Part shown: positions 1 through 8,588 of the stretch, one piece after another
Position numbering within the stretch: the first letter of the stretch is position 1
Layout of the letters: every line of letters begins with the position of its first letter
Assembly: GCF_005577435.1 (NCBI RefSeq)
Contig: NZ_CP040396.1
Location: 881,501 to 945,500, forward strand
DNA: 64,000 nt
Source: Paenibacillus algicola
Lineage (GTDB): Bacteria; Bacillota; Bacilli; Paenibacillales; Paenibacillaceae
Reading direction: 5' to 3'
Position numbers and translations under genes: made by a program
Notes under the pieces: generated by a model
The model's database searches: none
What the model saw: only the letters and a program-made list of their open reading frames with translations
Told to the model about the DNA's origin: nothing

Positions 1-2
1 AT

Positions 3-113
3 CCCATTCAAATGGATAAGAAGCTTACGTATTGGGCGGGCATTAATTCTAATCTGGCTGGGATTCGCACTCGCTGGATGAGCCTAATTTTTGTGTCCAC
101 TTTATTGACTTAA
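3..113 (+). CDS. 3' end of an unidentified upstream gene (partial, tentative)
   Basis: One frame stays open from base 3 to a TAA at 111-113 and would give the last 36 residues of a protein that starts outside the window. A strong hairpin begins 25 bases after this stop, as expected for a gene end. A second frame is open from base 1 to a TGA at 79-81, so the choice of frame is uncertain. The short peptide is not recognised. Confidence 0.3.
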   Translation, partial: PIQMDKKLTYWAGINSNLAGIRTRWMSLIFVSTLLT

Positions 114-138
114 GTACATAGTGAGTCTTAGCAAGACA

Positions 139-175
139 TGTCAAAAAATCCACTTCTATAGTGGATTTTTTGACA
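139..175. terminator. Perfect 16-bp hairpin, probable bidirectional terminator
   Basis: TGTCAAAAAATCCACT (139-154) and AGTGGATTTTTTGACA (160-175) are perfect inverted repeats around a 5-base loop. Each arm carries a run of six A or six T, so a U-rich tail exists in both directions. It lies between the upstream gene tail and the histidine kinase start at 208. It probably ends upstream transcription. Confidence 0.7.
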
Positions 176-207
176 TTCATCTATATGGTGAAATGGAGGC
201 AGGCGCT

Positions 208-1980
208 ATGAATACAAAGCAACTAAAAATTTATAATATTCTAACCAAGCTTGGTTTGACGAGAACAAGAGTTCAATTATTTATGTGCTTTGTTTTTATT
301 ATGATATTAATTCTTTGGATAGCTGGATGGTTGACGTACCATACTACCCTGCCCATCATTGAGAGGAATACCGTTAGAATAGTGGAGAACAGCGCTGCGC
401 AAACTCAGAAGCATGTGGAAGCATTATTTGGAGAAACGAATACGATATCATTGCAATTTACTATGGATTCTAGAGTGCAGGACATTCTTGAACAAGCTAG
501 CCAAAACGCCGAAATCGGCATCTCAGACAAATTAAATGTAAGACCCATTATTATTAAATACACAGCATTTTCCCAAAATATTCATTCTATCGATATCTAC
601 TCGGAGAAAGGATCGTTATATCCCGTTGAATCGCTTGCACTCCAGGCTCGAATAGGTAGTACCGCTTACAATCAATTAAAGCAAAGCGCAGGAGAGGCCA
701 TCTGGCTTGGAGCAGATCCCCTAGACTCCAATTATTTGTTGTCTGTCAGAAGGATTAGATTACAGCATAATGGCCAGTTTGCTGGATACCTGGTTGTTCG
801 CACATTCAATACCGTGCTAACGCAGGTTCGTACGGAGCAATCATCTGAAGAGCTATTGCTCCTCTTCGATCAGCAAGATAGATTAGTGTATACGTCGATG
901 GAACCCATCTCATCCATCGAAATGGAGGAGCTTAAGGGGAAGGAAACTGTACTTATTCGAAATCGAAGCTACAAGCCTGTAATTAAATCATCGAATATGA
1001 CAGGCTGGAGCTTGGTCATTCTTACACCTATGGATCAAATTACTGCTGCGATACATGCGCTTAAGAAATCATTGTTATGGTCAGGTTTAGTGACAGGGGT
1101 GCTGCTGATTATCCTTTCACTGATTCTCTCATCTAAGATGATTCAATCGCTTTATAGTATAAGGAAAATTATGCACAAAGCAAGGAACGGAAAGCCAATG
1201 ATTAACGACAAGATCTATTTCAACAAAGAAGTCAATGAATTAAATCAGTCATACAACAAGATGGCTGCAGATATTGATCAGTTAATTCATACCGTATATG
1301 AAAAGGAAATTTACAGAAGTCAATCAGAGCTAAAAGCGTTACATGCTCAAATTCATCCACATTTTTTGTACAACACACTTGAAGTTGTAAATTGGATGTT
1401 AAGAGAAAAAGGACAAGACGATTCGGCTGACGTTATTGTAGATTTGTCACAGCTGTTTAGATATTCAATAAAAGCGCCAGAATGGGTTGCTTTAAAAGAT
1501 GAGGTAGATCACGTTCGAAGCTATTTGAGAATTATGCAGTTACGCATTAAAAGGCTGGAATTCAATCTTATTCAAGATCCAGAGGTATCAGAATGCATCA
1601 TTCCAAAGCTAATATTGCAGCCCATTATAGAAAACGCAATAAAATATGGTATTGAACCCATGCGTAAACAATGTATTCTGACCATAATCATTGAAAAACA
1701 AAATGCTGAACTCAAGGAAGATGCAGAGCCAGAGGAACTTCTTGTTATAAAAATTCATGATAACGGCAAGGGAATAAATGAGGATAAATTAGCACAGATC
1801 CGATCAAGCTTATATGATACCAACATCAATTTGTTTAATGGTGAATCGGGAATTGGCTTAACAAATGTTCATCATCGATTGCAGTCGCTTTATGGGCATC
1901 GATATGGCTTGGAAATCAATAGTAAAGCGGATGAGGGAACTTGTGTCTCCATTGTAATACCGTTAAATAAATTTAAATGA
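208..1980 (+). CDS. Sensor histidine kinase, YesM type
   Basis: This 590-residue membrane histidine kinase probably senses an extracellular sugar-related signal and phosphorylates the next gene's product. An N-terminal membrane segment (about 24-46), an extracellular sensor of about 240 residues, a second membrane segment (about 289-310) and a HAMP-like linker precede the His_kinase region with the motif QIHPHFLYNTL (His near 385). An HATPase domain with NAIKYG and GIGLTNV motifs follows. The open frame extends upstream to 121 through the hairpin, but the ATG at 208 has GGAGG (195-199) 8 bases ahead and is preferred. The response regulator starts 16 bases after the stop. The pair sits next to a sugar importer, which it likely controls. 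Confidence 0.9.
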   Translation: MNTKQLKIYNILTKLGLTRTRVQLFMCFVFIMILILWIAGWLTYHTTLPIIERNTVRIVENSAAQTQKHVEALFGETNTISLQFTMDSRVQDILEQASQNAEIGISDKLNVRPIIIKYTAFSQNIHSIDIYSEKGSLYPVESLALQARIGSTAYNQLKQSAGEAIWLGADPLDSNYLLSVRRIRLQHNGQFAGYLVVRTFNTVLTQVRTEQSSEELLLLFDQQDRLVYTSMEPISSIEMEELKGKETVLIRNRSYKPVIKSSNMTGWSLVILTPMDQITAAIHALKKSLLWSGLVTGVLLIILSLILSSKMIQSLYSIRKIMHKARNGKPMINDKIYFNKEVNELNQSYNKMAADIDQLIHTVYEKEIYRSQSELKALHAQIHPHFLYNTLEVVNWMLREKGQDDSADVIVDLSQLFRYSIKAPEWVALKDEVDHVRSYLRIMQLRIKRLEFNLIQDPEVSECIIPKLILQPIIENAIKYGIEPMRKQCILTIIIEKQNAELKEDAEPEELLVIKIHDNGKGINEDKLAQIRSSLYDTNINLFNGESGIGLTNVHHRLQSLYGHRYGLEINSKADEGTCVSIVIPLNKFK

Positions 1981-1996
1981 ATAAGGTGAGGGTTAC

Positions 1997-2779
1997 ATGC
2001 GGGAGCAAATAAAAATTTTGGTCGTGGAAGATGAGGATTTAACGAGGAATGGAGTGGTAAAGGCTCTGCTCAATTATTTTGGAAGCGAAATAATCGTTGA
2101 TACAGCGGAAAACGGAATAGAAGCTCTGGATAAATTTGAAGAGAAAGAAATCAATTTATTAATTACCGATATTAAAATGCCCGAGATGGATGGGATATCT
2201 CTGTTAGAAATATTGAATCAATCTAACAAGGAGTGTATGACGATTGTGTTGACAGGTCATGCGGAGTTTGAATATGCCCAGAAATCTATTGCTTATGGTG
2301 TGTTTGATTATATATTAAAACCAGTGAACCCCAAGGTTCTGTATGAGTCTGTTCAGAAAGCGATCACAAAATTCTCTGAATTAAAAAAAATGAAAACGAA
2401 CCTAAAGCTCGTCGAGCAGCACGCAGGCACTTTACACCCTATTCACACAAGTAAAAACAGAATCATTCAATACATTACGGAGTATGTCATGGAGAATTTG
2501 GACAAGCAGCTAACTCTAAAGGAAATTTCCGAGCTCGTGCATATGAACCCGAACTATTTGAGCGGTCTGTTCAAGGCTGAAACAGGTGAGCTTTTTAGTG
2601 AATTTATACTGAAGATCAGACTCTATAAAGCGAAGGAGCTTTTGGCTCAGACAGATATGAAAATCTATGAGGTGGCTGAAGCAGTCGGTTATCAGACTAG
2701 CAGATACTTTAACAGAATTTTTCAAGAGCATGAGCAAAAAACGCCAAACGAATTTAGAAAGTTATTTCGTAACAATTGA
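1997..2779 (+). CDS. Response regulator, YesN type (REC plus AraC HTH)
   Basis: The 260-residue protein has an N-terminal receiver domain with the phosphoacceptor Asp58 in LLITDIKMPEMDG and acidic pocket residues near 11-13. It ends in an AraC-type double helix-turn-helix (about 155-258), including MNPNYLSGLFKAETG and the second-helix region ending in TPNEF. It is the cognate partner of the YesM-type kinase just upstream, with AAGGTGAGG serving as ribosome site. This regulator type usually activates adjacent oligosaccharide transport genes. Its likely target is the importer operon beginning at 2883. That target is inferred from position only. Confidence 0.9.
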   Translation: MREQIKILVVEDEDLTRNGVVKALLNYFGSEIIVDTAENGIEALDKFEEKEINLLITDIKMPEMDGISLLEILNQSNKECMTIVLTGHAEFEYAQKSIAYGVFDYILKPVNPKVLYESVQKAITKFSELKKMKTNLKLVEQHAGTLHPIHTSKNRIIQYITEYVMENLDKQLTLKEISELVHMNPNYLSGLFKAETGELFSEFILKIRLYKAKELLAQTDMKIYEVAEAVGYQTSRYFNRIFQEHEQKTPNEFRKLFRNN

Positions 2780-2824
2780 TTAGATATGAGAATTGTGGCA
2801 TTTTTACTGAGTGTTGTGTCATTG

Positions 2825-2839
2825 TGAGAGCGGTTTCAA
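2825..2839 (-). promoter_or_regulatory. Candidate CcpA site (cre)
   Basis: Read on the minus strand the 15 bases are TTGAAACCGCTCTCA, which fit the cre consensus WTGNAANCGNWNNCW at every defined position. The site lies 44 bases upstream of the importer binding-protein gene at 2883. This suggests glucose repression of the importer. The match is by eye only. Confidence 0.5.
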
Positions 2840-2882
2840 TTGCTTAAACTAAATGTGTAAGAAATAAAAGGGAGGTGCTACA

Positions 2883-4178
2883 ATGAAGAGAATTTTTCAT
2901 GTCATTCTTGTGCTTTCAGTGTTTTTGGTTGCTGCATGTGGGAATAATACCCCAAGCAACAGTGAGTCATCCAGCAATTCAAACAACAAGACTGAAAATC
3001 AAGGAGAGGAAAAAGAAAAGATTGAATTGTTGTTCTGGACACCAGAGGCAGGGGCCAAAAAAGAAGCAATTCAGAGCAGCGTTGATACGTTTAATGCCAG
3101 TCAGAATGAAATTGTTGTAAAAGCAGAGCATATGGATGGTGAATCATTAAAAACTAAAATGAAAGTGTCTATGGCTTCTAACCAAATGCCTGACATTTTT
3201 CATTATTGGTCAGGGGATTCATTTAAGCTGTTTGTTGACGCTAATGTAGTCGCTGACTTAACGGATCATATAAACAAAGATGAGTCATTTAAGAACAGCT
3301 TGATGCCAGGGGCACTGGATAGATCAAGTTACGATGGTAAGGTGTATGGTCTTCCTAACGCCATCAACAATGTCATACTCTGGTACAACAAAGATATTTT
3401 TGCTCAGTATAATCTGCAACCGCCAACTACCATGGAAGAATTGGAAGCAGTAGTTAAGGTGTTGAAAGAAAATGATGTGACCCCAATTTCATTAGCAGGT
3501 AAAAGACGTTGGCCTGTACTTCATTGGTTCTCCTATCTGTCCAATCGTATTGGAGGCAACGAGCCTTTCCAGAAGGCCATCGCTGGTGAAGGGGACTTTA
3601 CCCAAGAAAGCTTTATTCAGGCAGGAGCAAAGCTTCAAGAGTTAGTTCAGAATGGAAGCTTTACAAATGGATTTTTAGGCGTGGATAACGAAGCAGCCGA
3701 AGCAGAATTTACGTCTGGAAAATCCGGCATGTACTTGATGGGTGACTGGTCTTTAGGCAACCTGAAGAAAAATTCGAATTTTGAAGTCGGTTATACGATA
3801 TTCCCTGTTATAGACGGTGGAGCTGGGGAGCCCAATCATGTGCATGGCGGTTTTGGCACCGGCTACGCTGTTTCTAATACAGCAGACTTAGATGCAGCAT
3901 ACAAATTTTTGGCCTTCTTATTAGGAACGGAAGAAAGAACCAAATTCATAGAAACCATGGGTGAACCTTCACCCGTTAAGACCAATCCATCAGAGGATAA
4001 GCTTGATCCTGTATCCTATTCGTATTTGAAGTTTGCAGGTTCCACGCCTACGGGATATTTTCCGTTTTATGATCAAGCACTTGGACCTAAGAAAGCAGAA
4101 TTATTATTAAATGCTGTTTCAGCTATTGCTGGGGATCCAAGCTTAGATGTGAAAGCAGAATTGTCGAAAGTAAAATAA
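2883..4178 (+). CDS. Sugar ABC transporter substrate-binding lipoprotein
   Basis: The 431-residue family 1 solute-binding protein has a lipoprotein signal peptide with lipobox LVAAC (Cys19), then a Ser/Asn-rich linker. The mature part has features of carbohydrate-binding SBPs, for example GKVYGLPNAINNVILWYNK and a YLMGDWSLGN segment. It captures a sugar or oligosaccharide outside the membrane and delivers it to the permeases at 4244 and 5138. A hairpin separates it from the permeases, which probably lets the binding protein be made in excess. The ligand cannot be read from the sequence. It is a different subfamily from the three larger binding proteins further right. Confidence 0.9.
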   Translation: MKRIFHVILVLSVFLVAACGNNTPSNSESSSNSNNKTENQGEEKEKIELLFWTPEAGAKKEAIQSSVDTFNASQNEIVVKAEHMDGESLKTKMKVSMASNQMPDIFHYWSGDSFKLFVDANVVADLTDHINKDESFKNSLMPGALDRSSYDGKVYGLPNAINNVILWYNKDIFAQYNLQPPTTMEELEAVVKVLKENDVTPISLAGKRRWPVLHWFSYLSNRIGGNEPFQKAIAGEGDFTQESFIQAGAKLQELVQNGSFTNGFLGVDNEAAEAEFTSGKSGMYLMGDWSLGNLKKNSNFEVGYTIFPVIDGGAGEPNHVHGGFGTGYAVSNTADLDAAYKFLAFLLGTEERTKFIETMGEPSPVKTNPSEDKLDPVSYSYLKFAGSTPTGYFPFYDQALGPKKAELLLNAVSAIAGDPSLDVKAELSKVK

Positions 4179-4193
4179 TTCATTAATTGAAAG

Positions 4194-4220
4194 TAGGGGT
4201 CACCGCAGGGTGACTCCCTA
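4194..4220 (+). terminator. Intercistronic hairpin between binding protein and permease
   Basis: TAGGGGTCACC (4194-4204) pairs with GGTGACTCCCTA (4209-4220) with a one-base bulge and a 4-base loop. No long T run follows, so this is more likely an mRNA-stabilising or attenuating stem than a full terminator. It would favour binding-protein expression over permease expression. Confidence 0.55.
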
Positions 4221-4243
4221 TTTACTCATAAGGAGAAGGTTTC

Positions 4244-5128
4244 ATGGAAAAAGGAGTAAAAGGATGGATCAATCGTATTGTATTTATGTCTCCGGCTATG
4301 CTGATTTATCTTATCTTCATGATCATACCTATTATTTACAGCTTCTATTATAGTATCTTCCAATGGGACGGCGTTTCCGATAAGGAATTTATAGGTTTTG
4401 ATAATTATTTTAATTTAACGAAAGATGCAGTTATATATAAGACGCTCATGAATTCAGGCTTACTGACTTTCTGGGCTCTAGTTATTCAACTGCCTGTAGG
4501 GCTGCTATTAGCAGTATTGTTAAGCAGACAGATTAAAAGAGGCATTCGTTTTTTTAAAACAGTCTTTTTCTTGCCTGTCGTTCTCTCGACTTCAGTTGTA
4601 GGTGTGCTATGGGGATTGATTTATGATCCTAATGTCGGCCTGCTTAATCAAGTGCTTAGCGCTGTAGGTTTAGATGATTGGACACGTGTATGGCTTGGCG
4701 AGACTGAGTCTGCGTTAAATTCAATCATTGCGGTTGTTAGTTGGCAATATATAGGGTTTTATATGGTCGTATATTATGCTGCACTTCAGAATGTTCCAGA
4801 TGACGTGCTGGAGGCGGCCAAAATGGATGGAGCTTCTGAATACAGGTTGCTGTTCCAAATCAAGATTCCGTTAATCTGGCATGTTATTAACTTCACCATT
4901 ATTTATTGTATTGTTAATTCATTAAAATATTTTGATTTGATTTATATCATGACAAATGGCGGTCCCAATGGATCCAGCGAGGTCATTGCCTCATATATGT
5001 TCAAACAAGCGTTTAGGTTTTATGATTTCGGCTATGCCAGCACGATTTCAATATTTTTGTTTTTATTAGGCGTACTGCTTGCAATAGTGCTTAACAAATT
5101 ATTTAGACGCGAAGCAGTAGAGTACTAG
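4244..5128 (+). CDS. Sugar ABC transporter permease, MalF/UgpA type
   Basis: This is a 294-residue inner-membrane permease of the CUT1 family with about six hydrophobic segments. The ATPase-contacting EAA loop is seen as DDVLEAAKMDGASEYRLLFQ, followed by KIPLIW. It follows the hairpin after the binding protein and has AAGGAGAAGG as ribosome site. It forms the transport channel together with the next gene's product. No ATPase gene is nearby, so a shared MsmX/UgpC-type ATPase encoded elsewhere probably energises it. Confidence 0.9.
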   Translation: MEKGVKGWINRIVFMSPAMLIYLIFMIIPIIYSFYYSIFQWDGVSDKEFIGFDNYFNLTKDAVIYKTLMNSGLLTFWALVIQLPVGLLLAVLLSRQIKRGIRFFKTVFFLPVVLSTSVVGVLWGLIYDPNVGLLNQVLSAVGLDDWTRVWLGETESALNSIIAVVSWQYIGFYMVVYYAALQNVPDDVLEAAKMDGASEYRLLFQIKIPLIWHVINFTIIYCIVNSLKYFDLIYIMTNGGPNGSSEVIASYMFKQAFRFYDFGYASTISIFLFLLGVLLAIVLNKLFRREAVEY

Positions 5129-5137
5129 GGGGATAAT

Positions 5138-5947
5138 ATGTCGAAAGTAATTAAGCTGTTTTTTTTATTCGTGTATACATTGATTACTGGCTATCCTTTA
5201 GTATGGATGATAATATCTTCTATGAAAACTAATTCTGAATTTCATGCAAACCCATGGGGATTTCCTGAAAATCTTCAGCTATCCAATTATGTGAATGCAT
5301 GGGAAAATGGCATTCAGAATTATTTGTTGAACAGTGTGTGGATTACGATTATTACTGTTATTGCCACGCTTCTAGCTGCTTCATTAATCGCATTTATTCT
5401 TGCGCGCAGACCATTTAAGGGCAGTAAGATTGTTCTCTCTTTATTTTTACTTGGTATGATGATTCCCATTCACAGTACTTTGATTTCCCTGTTTGTGATG
5501 CTAAACAAAATGCATTTGTTGAATACTTACGGGGCATTATTTTTTCCTTATGTGTCATTCTCGCTTCCGGTCGCAGTGTTCTTATTATATGGATTTTATT
5601 TGCAACTGCCCAAAGAATTAGATGAAGCCGCTTATATGGACGGCTGTAACATATATTCTGTGTTTTTCAAAATCTATACTCCCTTATCCAAACCCATATT
5701 AGCAACGGTTGCGATATTTACTGCATTACACGTGTGGAATGAATTTGTATATGCGTTGGTGTTCATTTCTGACGAAGCGATGAAAACACTTCCCATTGGA
5801 TTATTATCCTTTAATGAGGAATACAGCATTGATTACGCAAGTCTCACGGCTGCATTAGTCATAGCTACTTTGCCTACAATAATTCTCTACATTATAATGC
5901 AAGAACATGTTACAAAAGGTGTCGCTGCAGGTGCGGTAAAAGGCTAG
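5138..5947 (+). CDS. Sugar ABC transporter permease, MalG/UgpE type
   Basis: This 269-residue CUT1 permease is the second half of the channel. It has an N-terminal membrane segment with the typical YPLVWMIISSMK motif. The EAA loop reads KELDEAAYMDGCNIYSVFFK. It starts 9 bases after the previous permease and ends with the family-typical GVAAGAVKG. A Rho-independent terminator follows at 5974, so the binding protein and two permeases form one unit. Confidence 0.9.
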   Translation: MSKVIKLFFLFVYTLITGYPLVWMIISSMKTNSEFHANPWGFPENLQLSNYVNAWENGIQNYLLNSVWITIITVIATLLAASLIAFILARRPFKGSKIVLSLFLLGMMIPIHSTLISLFVMLNKMHLLNTYGALFFPYVSFSLPVAVFLLYGFYLQLPKELDEAAYMDGCNIYSVFFKIYTPLSKPILATVAIFTALHVWNEFVYALVFISDEAMKTLPIGLLSFNEEYSIDYASLTAALVIATLPTIILYIIMQEHVTKGVAAGAVKG

Positions 5948-5973
5948 ATGGAGTAAGAATTTAATTAGATTGT

Positions 5974-6007
5974 ACAAACGCCCTGATTACGGGGTGTTTG
6001 TTTTTTA
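5974..6007 (+). terminator. Rho-independent terminator after the first importer operon
   Basis: ACAAACGCCC (5974-5983) pairs with GGGTGTTTGT (5992-6001) through one G-T pair, and a run of T follows. It ends the 2883-5947 operon. Confidence 0.8.
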
Positions 6008-6040
6008 TAGTTAATCAAAAGCCAGAAAGTGGTGAGATTC

Positions 6041-6868
6041 ATGAGCTGCAATGATGTATTGGTCTCGGTAGCGGACATAGCTCCGGTCATCCTTCGCAGT
6101 GCCCGTAATGTATTGACCCCTGGATTCACAACGGGTGAGAGGGTCATTCCCCATTACCAGATTCAATATATTCAAGACGGGTTCGGTACCATCTCCATTG
6201 ATGATAAAGAATATAAAATGAGGAAGGGCATGCTTTGTTTTTGGGGACCAGGCACGAAGCATCAAATCTCTTCGGACCCCAATCAACCTCTGATTATTTT
6301 AGGGATACAATTTCATATGAGCCATACCTTACAACCTGTTCGATTTACGGATTTTTCTGGTTTCCCTCCGGTGACAATAGTCCATGCCCAAGCTCGTATC
6401 GAAGCCCTGTTAAGGGATATTGTTAAAGAATATATGGGGCAGCGAATATACTGGGAAGAGTCTGCCGGTGCGTTATGCAAAACTCTACTTCTGCTGCTTG
6501 CGCGCCAATCTATTATGTCAGACGGGGAGGGAGACGTGTCGTGGCAGATGACCGAGATGATTCTCAAGTTCATTGAGGAGAATTATCGCGAGCCTTTAAC
6601 TAACGAGGCCATTGCTAAACAATTTCACTTTCATCCGGCCCATGTCAATAAATTAGTGATAACGTCTACAGGCGTTTCCCTTCATCAGTACTTGATGAAT
6701 TTTCGAATCAGTCAAGCGGTTGAATTGCTGCTATCCACTTCTATGAGTATTCAGGAGATCGCAGATGCTGTCGGATATAAAAATATTCATTACTTCTCAA
6801 GAATCTATAAGAAAAAAATGGGAATTTCGCCTACAATGACTAGACGTCAAGCCCTCTCCGTTAAATAA
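6041..6868 (+). CDS. AraC-family transcriptional regulator with cupin-like sensor domain
   Basis: The 275-residue protein has an N-terminal cupin-like sugar-sensing domain (about 25-120, including MRKGMLCFWGPGTKHQ) and a C-terminal AraC-type double HTH (about 175-272). The latter includes HPAHVNKLVITSTGVS and the signature IADAVGYKNIHYFSRIYKK. The ATG at 6041 is preferred over upstream GTGs because AGTGGTGAG serves as its ribosome site. It precedes a sulfatase gene in the same direction by 130 bases and may activate it. The effector is unknown. Confidence 0.85.
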   Translation: MSCNDVLVSVADIAPVILRSARNVLTPGFTTGERVIPHYQIQYIQDGFGTISIDDKEYKMRKGMLCFWGPGTKHQISSDPNQPLIILGIQFHMSHTLQPVRFTDFSGFPPVTIVHAQARIEALLRDIVKEYMGQRIYWEESAGALCKTLLLLLARQSIMSDGEGDVSWQMTEMILKFIEENYREPLTNEAIAKQFHFHPAHVNKLVITSTGVSLHQYLMNFRISQAVELLLSTSMSIQEIADAVGYKNIHYFSRIYKKKMGISPTMTRRQALSVK

Positions 6869-6998
6869 AGCGATAATGCGAAACCTCGCAGCCGATTAAA
6901 GACTCAGAAAGGACAAAAAGCAATGCAGTTTGTCCAAAGCTCTTTTCCAACCTACGCCGTATAATAGGTAACAAGCAACTGCGGAAGGAGTATGATCT

Positions 6999-8504
6999 AT
7001 GACTCAGAAGAACATATTGTTTCTATTTACAGACCAACAACGGCACGATACGATTGCTGCGCTCGGCAACCCAATGATTAAGACCCCCGTGTTGGATCGA
7101 CTCGTTGAAAGCGGAATTTCGTTCACAAGGGCATACAGCCCATGTCCAGTCTGTGTTCCGGCACGATTCTCGCTTCATACCGGCCAGCTTCCTCACCGAA
7201 CCGACTGCGTTATCAATGAACGTATGCCCGAGGGGCATCGCAGCTTTATGGAGCTGCTCGCTGACCAGGGGTATCAAACGCACGGCGTAGGAAAGATGCA
7301 CTTTAATTTCAGAGATAAACCGACATCTACATTATGGGGATTTGAATCGAGAGATGTCAGCGAGGAAGGCGGACCGCGGGATGATTTTAAAATCTTCCTA
7401 GAGGAAAATGGTTACGAGCATGTTCACGACCCGCAGGGCGTGCGCAGTGAATATTACTATATTCCGCAGCCTTCTCAGCTTCCCGAACGGCTGCATAATA
7501 CGACCTGGGTAACGGACCGAAGCATTGATTTCCTGAAGCAGCGTGATCAAGAACGACCATTTATGCTCATGACGAGCTATATTAAGCCTCATCCACCATT
7601 TGAGACCCCGACCCCTTGGAACAAGCTGTACCGAGGACCGGAAATGCCGCTCCCCAAAAGGCCGCAAGAAAGTGAAAAACTGATTTCGTATTGGAATCGA
7701 TTCCAGAATCGATATAAGGGTCGCGATCAAGGGATTGACGACAACTTGATGCGTGTGATGAAAGCAGCTTACTATTGCACCATCTCCTTCATTGATTATC
7801 AAATAGGAAGACTGCTCAGCTATATGGAGGAAAACGGACTATTGGAGAATACATTAATCGTGTTCTCTTCCGACCACGGAGAGATGCTAGGCGATTATAA
7901 CTGTGTGGGGAAACGGAATTTCTTAGATTCCGGTGCTCGTGTGCCTTTGATTGTTGTCGATCCCAACGGACCAAGGGGCCAGCGTTGTGAGAAGCCAGTC
8001 TCTCTCGTTGATATTATGCCAACCTTCTTACAAGCCGCAGGAACAAAATCTGAGACTCCGCTTAGCGGTGAAAGCCTTCTTGATATCGCTAATGGCACCG
8101 TGAAAAGAGAATGGATTGCCGCTCAATATCATCGTAATGACTATGGTATGTACATGGCGGTCAGTGATCGCTTCAAATATATTTACTCCGCGCCTGACGA
8201 TAAGGAATGGCTCTTCGATCTTAAGGTTGACCCTGATGAGACAAGGAATCGAGCGGGGAATCCAATGTATCTAGAGCAGACTGAACAAATGAAGAAGGAT
8301 CTCATCGCCTTCTTCAAAGATGAGGGTTATACAGCACCGATTGACGGGGATGACTGGATTCGCTATCCGAAGCAAAGCATCCCTGAGGATCCCGATGAGA
8401 TGCTGCTCTTTCAAGATACGCAATCCAGCATCCCGAACATACCTGGGTATGAGCGGAATAACCCCAAACCAACCGCGAAGATGAAATTTAAGGTAGGATT
8501 TTAA
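6999..8504 (+). CDS. Sulfatase 1 (formylglycine-dependent, S1 family), cytoplasmic
   Basis: This 501-residue arylsulfatase-superfamily enzyme would hydrolyse a sulfate ester. The Cys-type maturation motif C-V-P-A-R occupies residues 52-56, and Cys52 would be converted to formylglycine. Metal-site residues appear at TDQQR (11-15) and in the later SSDHGEMLGDYN segment. There is no signal peptide, so the enzyme should act on imported substrates. The ATG has GGAAGGAG 8 bases ahead. It converges on the PL22-like gene. No maturase gene lies in the window. The substrate is unknown; choline-sulfatase-like and glycan sulfatases share this architecture. Confidence 0.9.
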   Translation: MTQKNILFLFTDQQRHDTIAALGNPMIKTPVLDRLVESGISFTRAYSPCPVCVPARFSLHTGQLPHRTDCVINERMPEGHRSFMELLADQGYQTHGVGKMHFNFRDKPTSTLWGFESRDVSEEGGPRDDFKIFLEENGYEHVHDPQGVRSEYYYIPQPSQLPERLHNTTWVTDRSIDFLKQRDQERPFMLMTSYIKPHPPFETPTPWNKLYRGPEMPLPKRPQESEKLISYWNRFQNRYKGRDQGIDDNLMRVMKAAYYCTISFIDYQIGRLLSYMEENGLLENTLIVFSSDHGEMLGDYNCVGKRNFLDSGARVPLIVVDPNGPRGQRCEKPVSLVDIMPTFLQAAGTKSETPLSGESLLDIANGTVKREWIAAQYHRNDYGMYMAVSDRFKYIYSAPDDKEWLFDLKVDPDETRNRAGNPMYLEQTEQMKKDLIAFFKDEGYTAPIDGDDWIRYPKQSIPEDPDEMLLFQDTQSSIPNIPGYERNNPKPTAKMKFKVGF

Positions 8505-8517
8505 TCATTATCAATGA

Positions 8518-8553
8518 CAAGAAGGCAGCAGACTGCAAATCTGCTGCTTTCTT
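8518..8553. terminator. Hairpin between convergent sulfatase and PL22-like genes
   Basis: AAGAAGGCAGCAGA and TCTGCTGCTTTCTT form a long stem with a 7-base loop. It lies 14 bases after the sulfatase stop and 36 bases from the end of the opposing gene, so it can serve both transcripts. The T tract is interrupted. Confidence 0.65.
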
Positions 8554-8588
8554 GCACTTGATGATATAGATACAGATGATCCGGCATA

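Noticed and set aside
4194..4220. Hairpin taken as a full terminator ending the first operon
   Set aside because: It lacks a T run and the two permeases that must work with the binding protein follow at once; an intercistronic role is more likely.
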